NCBI GenBank assembly: GCA_933228895.1 | Contig: OW121852.1 | Location: 59,066,872 to 59,130,871 of the forward strand | Reading direction: 5' to 3' | Source of the DNA: Platycnemis pennipes | Lineage: Eukaryota; Arthropoda; Insecta; Odonata; Platycnemididae | Length of the DNA stretch: 64,000 bases | Part shown: positions 1 to 12,690 of the stretch, one piece after another | Layout of the letters: every line of letters starts with the position of its first letter | Position numbering within the stretch: position 1 is the stretch's first letter | Notes under the pieces: generated by a model | The model's database searches: none | What the model saw: the letters and a program-made list of their open reading frames with translations, nothing else | What the model was told of the DNA's origin: nothing | Translations under genes and position numbers: made by a program

Positions 1-479
1 CAAAAAAAACTCCTCCAGCAACAGAATAATTTAGGTATGGGATTGAATTTATGCATCTAAAAAAATTAAACTTAGGGTTAATGACCTATTAATGTGAGAG
101 ACTGAGATGTGAGGAGGGAAAGGAGTTTTGCGAGGGAAAGTAGGGTGGGAAGAATCAGCAGGGGCACGGTAACTGAAAAGAATTTCATTCGCGGTAGCCA
201 AGGCGATTCTTAGCAACTGCGGCCGGCAAATACATCGGCAAACCTAATGGTCAAGGGTTCGTATGCTCTCTGAGGTATGAGGGTAGTGTTTTCATTAAGT
301 GTAAGTTTATGATAGAAAAGACAAAAAATAACCTAAGCCTTAAGAATCATCTGGAAATCAAATCCTGCCCTACTTGGTATATCTTCGTCTTTCTAGCTTG
401 ACAGCCTGAGAGGTTATTTTGGTAGTATATCATTATCATCATTCGTTTTCTACCGGTGAATGTAGGTTTAAATAGACTT
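1..479. other. no gene recognised
   Basis: AT-rich DNA without a supportable ORF or a recognised repeat. It abuts the 3' end of the LINE fragment that begins at about 480 and may be host DNA flanking that insertion. Confidence 0.4.
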
Positions 480-1235
480 TCAATTCTTCCCATGATTATT
501 TCACACAATATCCTTATTTATTCTTTACACAAACTGAATCCAAAATTCCCGTTCTTTCTCCCCTCTAGCCCACTTAACCAACACTTTTCCCTTAATCCCG
601 TTCATCAATAAACCCTCTCCTTTTACTACCCACTCCTTCACACCTCCTGGAATCTCCTAATTTTCTCGATCAACTTCCTTTCCTCTTCTAACAACTTTAG
701 CACTTCATCGTTCGAACTCCTCCCACTTACTTTATCCATCTTTCTCTATACCTGAATGTCATAAGCCCTAAGCTTATTTTAAACTTCTTTCTTTAGAGCC
801 CTTGTTTCCGCTCTATATAGTTCCACGCTCGATATTACACTTTTAACCAGTCTTTTCTTTACTTCCCTACCTATCGTTCATGTCATTAGCTCACGCCTAC
901 GAGTAAAAGCCTCTTTTTCCAACGAAATTCTCCTTTCGGCTACAGTTCTGCCATACCCCTTTTTAACCTAAATACTACCTAGGTATCTAAATGTTTCTCC
1001 TAGTGTAGCATCTATCCTGCTACTTTTAAATTTCACCTGGCCAATTTTGTTATTGGAAATCTCCTTACTTTCATTTATAGTGATTTATCTTAATTTCCTA
1101 TCTTTTTTCTGTCTTTGTAATGCATTTAGTATTTTTTGTAAGCCCTGGGCTGACACACTGACCATTCCTTGGTTATCTGCGAGCCTCACTACATGGAATA
1201 CCTTTTGTGAGAATTATACCGTTCTACCTAACTCG
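480..1235 (-). mobile_element. decayed RTE-like LINE, RT C-terminal part
   Basis: Translated on the - strand with frameshifts and stops, this segment reads like the end of a non-LTR reverse transcriptase. A degenerate catalytic box (LADNQGMV where FADD-type is expected) lies near 1180-1150. It is followed by a thumb-like stretch (GLQKILNAL), an FRYLGS motif near 990, and a run resembling the usual ELY-AETW block near 830-810, ending in NDEVLKLLEEERKL near 700. This order (FADD, YLGS, LYG-ETW, DEVL) is the signature of RTE-like LINE ORFs and recurs in several other fragments of this window. It has no intact ORF and is a fossil. The subfamily differs from the copies at 12.4, 14.7, 17.2 and 32.8 kb. 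Confidence 0.7.
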
Positions 1236-1361
1236 TTGACCCTACCAGGAGCAACGCTCAATGCTACCGCCAGTGCAACTATCGGGTTTATGAGAACACG
1301 CAAACCCCAATCCCACCACGACAAGACGTAGTCTATGAGGAAGGGTGGGTAATAAATAGGA

Positions 1362-1475
1362 GTCTACATCTACATATACACGATACCCTGCAAGCCACCG
1401 CGCGGGTGTGTGGCAGGGGGTGAAGATCACCAAGCATGCACCACTAACATGCAAACAGGCAACTATATTGTCCCA
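1362..1475 (-). mobile_element. CR1-like 3' tail fragment
   Basis: Reverse complement of the 3' UTR of the CR1-like element at 19.5-21.4 kb. It contains the conserved stem-loop region (CCCTGCAAGCCACCGCG and GTGTGTGGCAGGGGGTG) and starts with a degenerate CATCTACAT repeat, the complement of the (TGTAGA)n tail. Only the last ~110 bp are present, the usual result of extreme 5' truncation on insertion. Confidence 0.85.
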
Positions 1476-3405
1476 TGCAACTTGATAGTAGTTTATTGAA
1501 TTCCGATACATGGCTGAGAGGCCCCTTTGTTATTGACCATCACTATTTTTTTAAGCATTTCAAATCAAAATCATCTACTTTTAACAGAAATATATTTAGT
1601 AATCAATAACCAGAAAGCAAACTATTTTTTTTCAAATAGTTTATTTTTACGGTAGTTCAAAAAGTTTACCTTCTTCTGGTAATTGTAGAGTCATGTTTTT
1701 AGTTGCTCTAACTGCTTAGGTTATATCGTACACATTAAACTTAACGCTTTGCACAAACTTAAAATCCACGTTCAAGGCCGATTCCATCTATCGACTCACC
1801 GCGTAGATTGCTAAGACGTCTCGTTACCAATGTGGCTACCACGGCGGACGCTGTGCTTCTCTATTTCGGCGTTTTTGTTCAAGTCCAACCTTCAAGAAAA
1901 TATCCTCTATCATGACAAAATAGAGGTGGCGGCCTGGAAAAAGTCAAATTGAGCAATACAGAGCCTTCAACAAGCTAAAGTATCCTATCCCTTCTCAAAT
2001 AAACTTTCTGTGTCATCCGGTTTTCTCTCTGGTTTTCGGTCAACATCAGCCATAAACTATCAGAAACATTTCCGGAGAAGGCATTTAAATAATCCTCTAG
2101 TGAAAGTCAAAAAGGAAAGACCGCCTGCTTAATATCCGTAGAACGTTCATTGATAAAAAAATAAGCAACTTCAAGTGATATTAAAATTTATTTTAATCGC
2201 GTGATAATACGTTCCTCGCGGTACGCTGGCAATCATAAATGTTAGACAAAAAATGCTAGCAAAAAGGGTAAACAGTATGAAGAACATTTTTCCATCCACG
2301 TACCGCATTCCGCATTGAATTCTAGTGGAAGTTGAAATAATACGTTTTCTAGCAAAGCACATCCTGTTATTTTTTCTATTTCACATTGCAATACGTGATT
2401 AAATCGGGTAGAACCGAAAATTGTGACGATAATGAGATGCAATCCATCGCTAATAAAGGGTGCCTAAATCAAACGTTTTCTTCAAGTAAATACGCCGGTG
2501 TAAATTTTATGGACAAGGAGTTGTCATTATGAAACATAATCATTGAATACCAAACTTGTAAGCAACTAGTGACCGGTCGTTGGTGGAAACAGTATTATAA
2601 TTTCTGGGGAGAAAGGATATGGTCCAAGATTTTCTCTTCGAATACGTTTCCTTCATGTTTTAGGTCAATGTATTATTTGAACCCTTTTTTATTACGATAA
2701 ACTCGATTATGGCTTACCTGCCAGTGAGAGGGGAACGACCAGAAGCCCTCCGATGTGATTACGAAATAAAGAGTGCATGGATCAGCAATATAGACCCGTA
2801 CGGCGACTCGGACGGGATATTTATGATGGAATGAAAAAATGATCATCGCAGACGGTGCAATATTTCACATGAATAACTGGATCTGCATCACTCGAAGAAA
2901 CAAGAAACTCTTCGAGCAAGCAATACGATCCACTCATTCTTCGAATTTAAGGTCTACCACTTCGTTCCCATATCCGAGGTAAATTACTGAGTGTTGTAAT
3001 TTCAAAACAGGTAACGTGGCGTTCAATCAGTACTCACCGATCGTGGGTCACACCACCCGGGGGACATTCAGTGAAGTTTGGAAAAAGGAATTCGACCGTC
3101 GTCATAATATACCTTCTACATGAGTATTTTTTTACTCCAGTGGAACGCCTGCCAGCCCACTCAACAATTCAAAAACAAGGAGATCTTTCGTTCCGCCTCC
3201 GTGACTATAATTTTCACTTTGGTGACCTTTCAAATTCTGTACTTACCTGTCTGGGATGTATGACTGAGAGAAATAAAAACTGGACAAAGATGAGGTAGCG
3301 GTCATGGACAGAACTGCTGACTTATGTCTAACGAACTCTAAATGATGACAAACAGGGATACGAATCAACTTCCTGCTTCCATTTTGTTCCAGACTTTCCA
3401 CATTC
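1476..3405. other. no gene recognised
   Basis: AT-rich sequence. Short ORFs on both strands (for example 2171-2442 and 3071-3298) lack similarity to any family I recognise and have no splice-supported context. I see no repeat family that recurs elsewhere in the window. Confidence 0.4.
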
Positions 3406-3407
3406 GG

Positions 3408-3530
3408 CCGTGGTGGCTAGGTCGGTAACACACCGGACTAGCAATCAAAAGGTCGCCGGATCAAATTCCACCTTTGGCTGAGATGCCGTGCTCGCCTTAG
3501 AACGGAATATCCCTCTGTGATTTTGACTTA
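3408..3530 (+). repeat. tRNA-derived SINE (head)
   Basis: A tRNA-like pol III promoter can be read. An A-box-like TGGCTAGGTCGG lies near 3412-3425 and a B-box-like GGATCAAATTCC near 3458-3469, a spacing typical of tRNAs. It is followed by GGCTGAGATGCC, which recurs after the head at 56600. No acceptor-stem pairing is seen, so it is a SINE relic and not a tRNA gene. Confidence 0.6.
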
Positions 3531-3619
3531 GAATGGATGGAATCACACACTAGTTGCGAAATCCTGAGATAGATAGAAGGTAAAGGATTCTGGACAGTGT
3601 CAGCTTCTTGCAGTGTTCT

Positions 3620-4879
3620 TTATAACGGCAAAATGTGGCAATCAAATTACTCTCTAAATTTCAGCGTTTAACTCAAGCGATTAGCGAGTGTCTTGGGAGG
3701 TTGTGCCACATCCATCATATCAACAGCTTCATTCTGAGATATTCGAATAATCGTGACACGCTTTCTATTGCCTCATAATTTTTTTCTTGCTAATCAGCCA
3801 CTTTCCCAAGTATAACAAACAATTAAGGTTTTAAGAATCACCGTTCTGAGCCTAAATTTCCAAGGTTAACAAGCCGAAATGATGAGAAACAAGATTTTTC
3901 CGTACGAATCGGAATTTAGTTCATTCAGTACCGCAAGCCTCTACTTCAGACACTCTAAGTCCGCAAAAATTCAACGTTAGGAACTTGGTCACCGGGACTA
4001 GAGAACGTGATAGCCTTTCTCGCTGTCTTCACACGATGATTTCCAGCGTTTAGTCTGTGAGACTGTCCCTGCCCTCCACTTGAGGAGAATCAATTCCAGA
4101 TTACATTGCGGGGTTCGGGTTGCTGTGATGCCTTGAGATTAGCCTCCTCTACGGAGGACCCTGATTCGAATTCGGACAGCACAAAGGAGAGTTCAATCGA
4201 ATACCGATCCCTATTTGAATCATGTACTGTAAGTTCTAGAAGTTCGGTAGGGAAATTTAATACTAGACTTATATGCGCCAATCGTTAACAATAGGCATAA
4301 ACGTATACTTAAAGTATGTACAGGGGTTTCCTTCACTTTCTCTCTATCGCCTACAAAGCTATCTGTTCCACATATCCTAAATGTCTTCAACGACCTCTAT
4401 TAATAGTCGTCTCACCTCAATAATACTACAACTACTAGATTAAAGAAATTGCCATCATCTTTAAAACAACATACACTTAGGAACAATTATACAGCTCATT
4501 TCCCAACGGCAAGGACTCACCCTTCAGAGCGCGCTAAGTGACACTCAAAACTAACTGAAAACACCAGATATAACTGACCGACTTTGCCTATAGGCGTAAA
4601 CCAATGAGGATTAGAAGGAGATATGGATGCGTCTTAGGGGAAGTTGAGTCTAAGGGTCGAAGATGGCTTCGTTTTGTAAATGCCGGGTGGAACATTAGCG
4701 AAACAGTTGCCAACTGCAATAAACAGACATAATGGAACTCGGGACAGAACTTGCACAGTTAAATGGCACAGAAGTCTTTGCATGAGCTTAAAATTTTGTA
4801 CGTCGACGAAATATAAATAGCTTGTTTACATGAGATAATTACTGAATACCTGCCATTTAACTTTTATATTTAACTATGA
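3620..4879. other. no gene recognised
   Basis: Unique-looking AT-rich DNA. Overlapping ORFs on opposite strands at 4090-4288 mirror each other and carry no domain signal. Confidence 0.4.
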
Positions 4880-5090
4880 AGGAATAAGCGGATCGCGTTG
4901 GTATGGTGGCTGCAAGACTGGCTTCCCATTTCGGTTCAAATCCTGACCGTGGAAGTTCAGTACTCAGGCCGTAGGATGAGACGTTAAGCTGTTGCTCCCT
5001 AGGCATATTTTGTTTAGAGTAGACTAATGCCGCTATCATATTTCTTTCCCCTCTTCTTCTTTTTCCAAAAAAGTTCTTTTTTCTACCCAA
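4880..5090 (+). repeat. tRNA-derived SINE (head plus body)
   Basis: The head has an A-box-like GGTATGGTGGCTGC region near 4900 and a clear B box GGTTCAAATCC near 4933. The body follows in the same order as in the other copies: AAGTTCAGTACTC, then GACGTTAAGC, then a diverged form of CCTTGGCGTC, then AGAGTAGACTAATGCCG, ending in a pyrimidine-rich stretch. This is one of the more complete members of the family. Confidence 0.75.
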
Positions 5091-5164
5091 ATACCCAGCT
5101 AAATGGCATAAATGAAGTTAGCTGTTGGTTCCCTGCCGTGGATAACTACTACTACGAAGGAATC

Positions 5165-5270
5165 AATCTACATCTACATCTACATAACACCCTGCAAGCC
5201 ACCACAAGGGCGTGTGGCAGGGGGTGATTTCTCACCAAACATGCACTACATTCAATATTCATCTCTGTAA
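5165..5270 (-). mobile_element. CR1-like 3' tail fragment
   Basis: Three CATCTA units are followed by the complement of the CR1-like 3' stem-loop (CCCTGCAAGCCACCACA and GTGTGGCAGGGGGTGA). Both stem arms are preserved although the loop differs from other copies. Confidence 0.85.
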
Positions 5271-5826
5271 GAGATAATTAGTATTCGCTAAAGTAGGCAT
5301 GAATTGCTGAGACTTGCCGATATTTTTCATATAAAGTACAAATTCACCGGTGATATAAGAAAACGAGCTGATCTCTCTACTCTGATATGTTTGTCGCACA
5401 TTATTCGGCTTGAAACTTGAGAGTACTATCCTTACTTACCAAAAAAACCTTCCGCTTGGAGGCGGTGGTCTTTTTTTTGTTAATGGAGAGAGAAAATATG
5501 ACTGAAAGATGGAGAGAGAAAATATGACAATTTTTCAACTCAGCATCTCAGCGGTAGACCCCGCAAAACGTTTTGTCACCATCATCGGCGAGGTATTTCC
5601 GACAAGGGGCAATCGATGAGGTTTTCGGACGTTCACATCCCCAGATGTCGGGTTTCTTAAGTTGCCCGACCGGTTGCTTGCAAAAGCGTTGTAAAAAAAG
5701 ACCCTTCCCTCATAACCTACCCCGCCGGCAGCCTTTCCATCGGACCCCGGAGAAAGGAGCGGTTATGCGAGTTACGTCAGACCACGTCAGACGTCATACT
5801 TTCGATTTCGGAACTCCCCGTGCCTA

Positions 5827-5858
<32 letters not shown>

Positions 5859-6320
5859 TTCTACGTGCTCTTGGCAAGCTAAGGGCAACCCTGCCTGCTC
5901 TCCACGTGAAACGTGGGCGACGGGTCATGAATGAGAAAGCAACGGATGGGCGGGAGGGAGGGTACCCTTAAGCTGGGTATCTCACCGTTACATGAACGAT
6001 ATGCGAAATTCGGCTGGACGAACAGTGAAAAACGGGGATAATATCTTTCCGGAAAGGATTCGGTGAGGGGAGAGCAACGGAGGCCGAATTTATAAGAAAT
6101 ATGTCCAAAGTAATTACAAGATTTTTGATAGCTATATGTGAGTAGAGCGGGAAAAAAAATGTCTCAGGAATTAGAATTCTAGAAGACCCTTTTATGCAAG
6201 ACATGCAAAATCCAGTCATATCGTAGCAGCACTCGCTTTCTCTGGCATACTTCATACCCAAAAGAGTAACTGCTTAACTCACTCAAATGAAGATTTTTTT
6301 TACATAATCCTTTCACATAA
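5271..6320. other. no gene recognised; contains (CT)n tract
   Basis: No domain-bearing ORF. A 132-codon frame at 5573-5971 owes part of its length to the CT microsatellite, which encodes Ser-Leu repeats, and has no recognised similarity. Tandem AGATGGAGAGAGAAAATATG units occur at 5490-5528. Confidence 0.4.
5826..5862. repeat. (CT)n microsatellite
   Basis: About 37 bp of nearly pure CT dinucleotides with two TTT interruptions. Confidence 0.9.
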
Positions 6321-6321
6321 A

Positions 6322-6420
6322 CCGACCGTGGTTGCCTGGTCGGTTACGATCTGGCCTCTCCGCTTAAAGGGCGTGGGTTCTAAACCCACCATGAGCATAG
6401 ATGTTATGTGTGACTTAGGA
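6322..6420 (+). repeat. tRNA-derived SINE (head)
   Basis: An A-box-like TTGCCTGGTCGG lies near 6332 and a B-box-like GGGTTCTAAACCC near 6377. The latter is a perfect small hairpin of T-arm type. No conserved body can be followed downstream. Confidence 0.55.
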
Positions 6421-8105
6421 TTTAGTGTTTAAGTTAAGGGATATAATCATAGTCCGCTGGAAGATATGAGACCCAAGACTAATACTGATTATATTCCCAC
6501 AATACGCGTATATTATTAAGAATTTACCATTATCAGATGGAGGTGCCGAATAAAAGACGCTACGAATTTTTCTTTCAACCCCGTTTTCCACTCCATTATT
6601 TCACGGCTTTGAGCATCTTCAAGGAAACGCTTTGCAATCAATAAATTATTGGTCTTTCATTCTGTTTGTCGCAGCGAATTTGTTTCACCAAATTGTCGGA
6701 GAAACTCGGGGTTTAGAGAAAAAGACAGAAGACAAGGATTTTGGCAAATGCATCCATTTTAATAAGGCTTGGTATTCTGAACAAGAGTTAATATTTTTTG
6801 TAACTGAAGCATTCTCTGCATGTTAACTTCTTATAGCGTTTGACATATAGAGTTAAGTACTTTCCAGCGAAATACAATTCTACATCTCAAGCGTAAATGA
6901 AATCATAATCACAAGGCAATAATATCTCAATTCCAAATGGTGTTCATCACAACCTATAAGTAATGAATAGGATCACATCATCACACAGCTGTGTATCACC
7001 ACCAGTCTGTAAAGTTCATGAATGTTTTTCTAAAATTATAATAGACTTTTTGTGCCACAAATAATAACCCATGAAATACTTCAACAGACTTTTCAAAGAA
7101 ATATGTGGCTCACTGTAAGGGTAGAGAATCAGAGCGACTGCTCTCTCATTCTGATTATCACATACCCCTTTTATACCACCAAACTTATCCTTCTCCAATA
7201 TCCACATTCAGAGGACTATATTTTCCACTTGGTAACTCTTTGCATCCCATGATCTCTTACCCTAGCGTTAGGTACTCGTAAAATAACGTTTTTACTCTCT
7301 TCAGATGATTTTACATATCACCCCATGGCATTCATCGTAGCATCTTTCCGGTTTATTCTGTCAATACGTGGGACACAATTTCTCAGATTTCTTGTTGGAT
7401 CGTAACGGGATTACTGATTTCATTCTCGTTACTAACTAAAGGAAAGTATCAATAATCTGACCCGTCCAATTATTTGTTAATAAAGTAATTAATTCTGGCT
7501 GAATCCCTAAAACATCGCAACTACCGTTGTTGCACAGGAATTTTCCAAATGCATGCATTTGATAAGTGAAGTAACTCTGCTCCAAGCAGGATTTGGACAT
7601 GAAACCTCGAGATGGGAAGTTAATTTTATAGCCTATATACCTAACTAACGCAAACAGTGAATTATAAGGAAGGGTTCTCTTAGCAAAATAGGAAAAAATC
7701 GAAATAAGAAAATGAAATCGATTGCAGTTGACTCAAAATCATTCAAAATTAGGTAATACTGTCGCATATCCTAGGTTATTAATAACGATTCGTTACCATA
7801 ACATCATCAAGACTTCTCACACCATGATTCCTTAATAAAATTAAAATGCCTTAATATAATAATTAAATTGTAGACATTAGATTGATAGGGATTAATAAAA
7901 CAAGCAGAGATGAAATTAAGGTGGTAGATTTTTTAGTATTTACGCATGTCTTCATGAAATACTAATACGTGTAAAGCATTTTTGTAGTACTTCTAACATG
8001 TTTCTTTGTATGTTGGACGAAAAGTAGAATTTATAGTGAGTACCCCGCATGATATTCATATAAAACTCTCCTAAGGTAGGTAGTATAAGTGAACTTCAGT
8101 GTATA
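6421..8105. other. no gene recognised
   Basis: A 64-codon frame at 6632-6826 begins with a hydrophobic segment resembling a signal peptide, but it has no flanking splice sites or family match that I can support. A possible tRNA-like SINE head on the - strand at about 7565-7645 (CCTCGAGATGGGAAG next to a B-box-like complement) is weak. Confidence 0.35.
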
Positions 8106-8185
8106 TATGTAGTTCATGTTTGGTGACAAATCACCCCTTGCCAAACACCCTCGAGGTTGCTCACAGGGTATTACAAATATGTTGA
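8106..8185 (+). mobile_element. CR1-like 3' tail fragment
   Basis: Degraded + strand copy: AGTTCATGTTTGGTGA, ATCACCCCTTGCC and ACAGGGTATTA follow the order of the intact tail at 21330-21410. Confidence 0.75.
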
Positions 8186-8235
8186 TGTATTTTTTCTGCC
8201 TACATGATAGTAAAGGTAAACATTTAATTCTCTTT

Positions 8236-8315
8236 TGATGTATGCCTGATGATGATTCACCCCTGCCACACACTCTCGTGGTGGCTGGATAGTATTATGT
8301 AAGTGTAGATAATAT
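8236..8315 (+). mobile_element. CR1-like 3' tail fragment
   Basis: Second + strand tail copy about 50 bp after the previous one: ATTCACCCCTGCCACACAC, TCGTGGTGGCT, then GTGTAGATAATATAG as the degraded terminal repeat. The pair suggests repeated insertion near existing tails. Confidence 0.75.
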
Positions 8316-10430
8316 AGTCGAGCGTTTTGAACCATCTATTAACTACGTTACAATTCATAACCCAATATGACCATGTTTGCTTAGGACTGGCCAGTGCAAG
8401 TGGTAATGGCATAAATATTAAACATTTATATTACTCTTCTTCCATGAATGACTTATGAAAGTGACCTATGAAATGTCGAATGACCTTGATCTTGCCAGTC
8501 GGTTTCTCAAACCTCGTGCGCCTCCTCCAGTCGCGCCCTTTCATCACTCCGCTAGTCACAGACACTTTCACTTTCGTCACCTTAGAGTTCGTCCTACCGT
8601 CATCGCTCCTACCCACGAGCAGCGGTTTTCCCACTGATTCAAGGGATATCTAAGACCCATTCCATTCAAAGAGTATGGTGTTTAATAAGGGCTTAAACGA
8701 AATAAGAATTTCACATCACTCATTGATATCGCTGATTAGTAAGTTAAAGTCTCCTCAACATTTCGCTATGCCTCACGAGGAGACTTCAATGCCTGTAATA
8801 TTGTGTAGATCCGAGCTTTGGATTTAAAAAGGGAAATAAAAATCTAGTGGCAAACACCTCCTCCTACAGCTTACGTACATTCTTGAGAATATACCAACAC
8901 TCAATGTTATTAATAATGTGAGTTAAAGATCCTATTTTATCAGAATCACGGTACCAAAAAATTAACCCCACAAGTTTTCAGTAATAATGCAGCAGCGTTT
9001 GAGTTACATGACTTATTTCTGACCTCGATTTTTCATATTTATTCTAATATATTGCAGTAAATATTTGACGCTTTTAGTTAAACATGCATCGGGTGCATTT
9101 TAATGCATCTCTGTCTCGTGATCTCCATCACGAGAGCGTGCACGAGGGTCGTGGATTTCCCATTCTTCAAAATTTACATGCTAATCCAAATCGCGACACT
9201 CTTTTTTTAACTACCAATGGCTGTTATGGATCGCAAAGGATAAGAATGTGCTATAGGGGGATTTTAGATAAAGGCAGCGATGACACAAAAAGAAGTTGGC
9301 TACTCCATCTTAAATGTCTCACAGAACTCAAATAGTTACTCAAAACTGAATAATATTTTCCCCATATTCACTAAAAAAATGATGAATTCTGTTCATAAAC
9401 AGTAGCAAAGTAAAGTACACAAATATTGAATGTATTTTAGTCGTAGAGTATTTATATTTGCTACATGCGTACAATATTACATATAAAAACCAAATGTACA
9501 CATATGTAGATTATGGAATGAAATTATAGAAAGAAAAACACAGTTAACCAAAAGAATGGATCTGAGAAGAAAATAAATTTGAGAAATGTGACCAGAATTA
9601 TTAAAGAAGCCAGGAATATACGATGAAAAATAGAATGGCAATGGATTCAACGGCCAAACAGAATGGAAATCATTATAAAACCTAAGTTCAATTGACATTA
9701 TTGCTTTGAGTTAGCCCTGTCTTTACCCGCAGGAGGTGATTATTCCATCCGTGCTCACATTATGGAATAGCCTCGCCTCCTATTATTACCAATAAGCGAT
9801 TTACTCAAACGCTGCTTGTGACAATGGCTGTCCATGCTGTCTCCTCAACGGCAGAAAAATGTTGATGTAATTAAGGGAAACTGGATGCAAATAATTATTA
9901 GTATAAACAAAAATCAAGCAACTCACAAAATTAAAAACATGGACAAAAAGTGGAAAAACTTCAGGAGACATATTTTCTATTAAAACAGTCATGGCGCATT
10001 AAAAACCACCATTTTCTGTACTAAATAATTATATATTTTGATTACAAAATTCCATGCAGTCCATTTTGATTGTTTAATATCGATGGCTTATTTTAATAGA
10101 AAACAGCCCAATATTACGACAGTATTACAAAAAAAAACAACGCGTTTGCCATAAGTATTGTGATATTCTTTCATCATCACTGAGGTCAGTTGCCAAACTT
10201 GTCTCGAGCATGATTTTTTCAGTATTAATGAAAAAAGCCACCTAAGACTCTCTCCTGCGAGGACGCTACGAGAACGAAGGGAGTGCCAATAAATTATCTA
10301 AATTACTTTTCTAACACACTCTTTAAAGTCAAGTTCAAAGTCAGCGAGTATATTTCAGATAAAAGAGTTGCAGCACTGCAAGTGGGCGACGAAAATCGTA
10401 TTTCTATTATTATCAGAGAAAAAAATGTTT
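8316..10430. other. no gene recognised
   Basis: Very AT-rich. Overlapping frames at 8431-8653 on both strands are low-complexity and mutually complementary, so none is supported. Confidence 0.4.
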
Positions 10431-10432
10431 AC

Positions 10433-10490
10433 ATCTACATATCACCCCGCGTGCCGCCGCAAGGTTGTATGACAGGAGGCTTAGATGGGA
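10433..10490 (-). mobile_element. CR1-like 3' tail fragment
   Basis: ACATCTACATATCACCCCG followed by a diverged stem-loop complement (CCGCCGCAAGGTTGTATGAC). Only the terminal ~55 bp are recognisable. Confidence 0.6.
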
Positions 10491-11820
10491 ATATTTACCC
10501 ACATACTAGCATTCACATAATTTATTTATATAGGTACTTAATGTACTTACTTTAATACTTTAATGTACTTACTTAGCTCTAATTATTTCCTATCTCACTT
10601 AACTCGACCCTGTCTCTTTTTCACGACAAATCCTGTGGATAAATGTTTAGACTCAACTTATAAGGTATGAGCGTCTACTGTTATAAACGCAATGCAGGCT
10701 GGCTTCTTAGTGAAATAACAGGAATCCTTGTAATAATAAATTTGGATATGGATACAACCTGATTTTGTCCTAAAACCTACTGCTCACATACAGTTTTAAA
10801 AGGGGCCTTAATTATTCACACTGTACTCTCTACTGATGCATTTTACATGAGATGGATAGAACATATTTCGGACATATCTTAACTAAGCTGAGCTGAGTAT
10901 CAGTATGCAGTTTATTCGTTATCATTCGCAAATAATAGGAGAGAAATGTATCCGATACACATTTAATTTTCTCTTTAATCACAACTCTTATATATTCGAG
11001 ATTCATCCTTTGCACTGCCACAAAAAGTGATATTTTACATAGTTCACCATTTTCTCCATCGGTCCACCACTTTAAAGCAGGAAGATCATGAATAAATCAC
11101 TAAGAAATATAGTTTGAATAATTTTTGCCAGAGCCACTTCTTTTCCAAGTTCACAATTGCTAATGGTGAACAGGCAAACATTTCTATTATCTATAAGTTA
11201 TACAGTCCATTTATATCAAATATGAGTCTAATTCTATCTTTACGCTTTCGCCCCAACAGCAAATGTGACTGGGGGCTGGAGCCAGAATTATATTTCTACA
11301 GCCCTTTAGAGCCAGAATGATATTTCTACAGTCGGTAATTGTATTGGTATTGAAAGCCGACGAATCAGCTTCGTGAATGTAATGTCATAATTAATGAAAG
11401 TAACTTAGTGAAATCCCTAATTCTAATTGAAATGCTCATAAAAAAACAAAAAAAGCTTACGCGGGTTACCTAAGAGCCTCTCTAAAGAGTCTAAAAATCT
11501 CTTTTTCATTTTGGCTGCAAATCGCTGTTCTTATGACTACAGCTATTATTAGCAACACACGGGTTGCTAATATGTCGGCCTGGCAACCCAAAAAACTCGC
11601 TGTTGAAATGTGGCCAATTAAACGGATGCTCTCCTCGTCTTTAAGGTTAAAATTTAGATTAGGCGGCGCGATATAAGTAGCCAGAGCACATAAAATCCGA
11701 ATGCTACCACTATTACCACCGTCCCAAATCCACCATCGCGTTTTACGATCTTTTCAATACGTTAAGAATTTCCAGCTCCAGCTTTGAGATTATGAAACGT
11801 AACGGCAGCTGATCGCAAAA
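10491..11820. other. no gene recognised
   Basis: AT-rich DNA. A short direct repeat (GAGCCAGAATTATATTTCTA and its near copy) lies at 11279-11330. No coding signal is supported. Confidence 0.4.
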
Positions 11821-11824
11821 AAAG

Positions 11825-12260
11825 TCTTTAAAAACTCACTGCCGCGGGAGGGAGGGTACTCCGAGAGCTTGAATGACTCTCGACGGAGAACTCGGCGCTC
11901 TTATGAAGGCTGTTCACCTTCGCTCGAAAGAAATCGTTGCGCAAGACGCTCGGGAGACCGGAGCGGTTCACAGGCTCGCCTTGACATTGGCCGCCGCATT
12001 TCCGAGATCTCGGATGAGCGACCGTCGCGCGAGTACGCCGCCGCGGTGCCGTAACTGGATTATCGGACGGTCGAGCGGCAATCCACGCTGGTATCGATGG
12101 GCATAAGGGAACGGAAACGAGACTTCCCACGACGTCCCGTTACACGGTCTCCCTCCCGAGTGAGCAATTCGCGACGACCCGTGCGCTCAAGAGCGTTCGT
12201 TCACGCTCCACGGCTTTGCGTGGATAGAGCTCGGTTATCGGTCCGGTTTCTCAGGGGTTG
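11825..12260. other. GC/CpG-rich block
   Basis: Base composition changes abruptly from the AT-rich surroundings to a CpG-dense ~430 bp (GACGGTCGAGCGGC, CGCGCGAGTACGCCGCC). Open frames in three phases here are what GC-rich DNA yields by chance. It could be an unmethylated promoter or first-exon region, but I see no TATA element, splice donor or conserved protein that decides this. Confidence 0.4.
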
Positions 12261-12690
12261 CGGCCACATATCTTGCATCCAACAGCAGTCTACTCGCCTG
12301 GAAGGGGCGTATCTTAACTGTTTACATATCTCTTCCTTTTGTGTCAATTTCTGCTTATATCTGCACGCATACCGATAGTTTATAGGTTTTAGAAAATAAA
12401 AACGGCTTTCACCTGGATTAACAATGAGGAAAAAATAATGAAAACGAAAAAAAATCTACTGAAAAATGTAATGACTTTCGACATAAGTCACGTTGGACCT
12501 AATATATTTCATTGCATGTGGTGTATTTTAGAATACACTACCTTCGAGAATGAATATCCACGGGAAAAATTTAGCTTCCTGCTGTTTGCTGATTATATAG
12601 TTGTTATGGCAGGGAAAGAAAAAGAATCAAAGAAGACTCTTGTAAGACTAGAGAAGATACTAACCAGATATCACCATAAGATCAACAACA

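Noticed and set aside
3408..3480. Possible tRNA gene
   Set aside because: A- and B-box-like sequences are present but acceptor and anticodon stems do not form; the same downstream motif recurs with other heads, so SINE.
5490..5528. Short direct repeats considered as a CRISPR-like array
   Set aside because: Only two adjacent units without spacers, in a eukaryotic genome.
5573..5971. 132-codon + frame
   Set aside because: Part of its length comes from a CT microsatellite read as Ser-Leu repeats; no family similarity, splice context or codon signal.
6632..6826. Small ORF with signal-peptide-like start
   Set aside because: Only 64 codons in AT-rich DNA, with no homologue recognised and no flanking splice sites; hydrophobic N-termini are common by chance in AT-rich frames.
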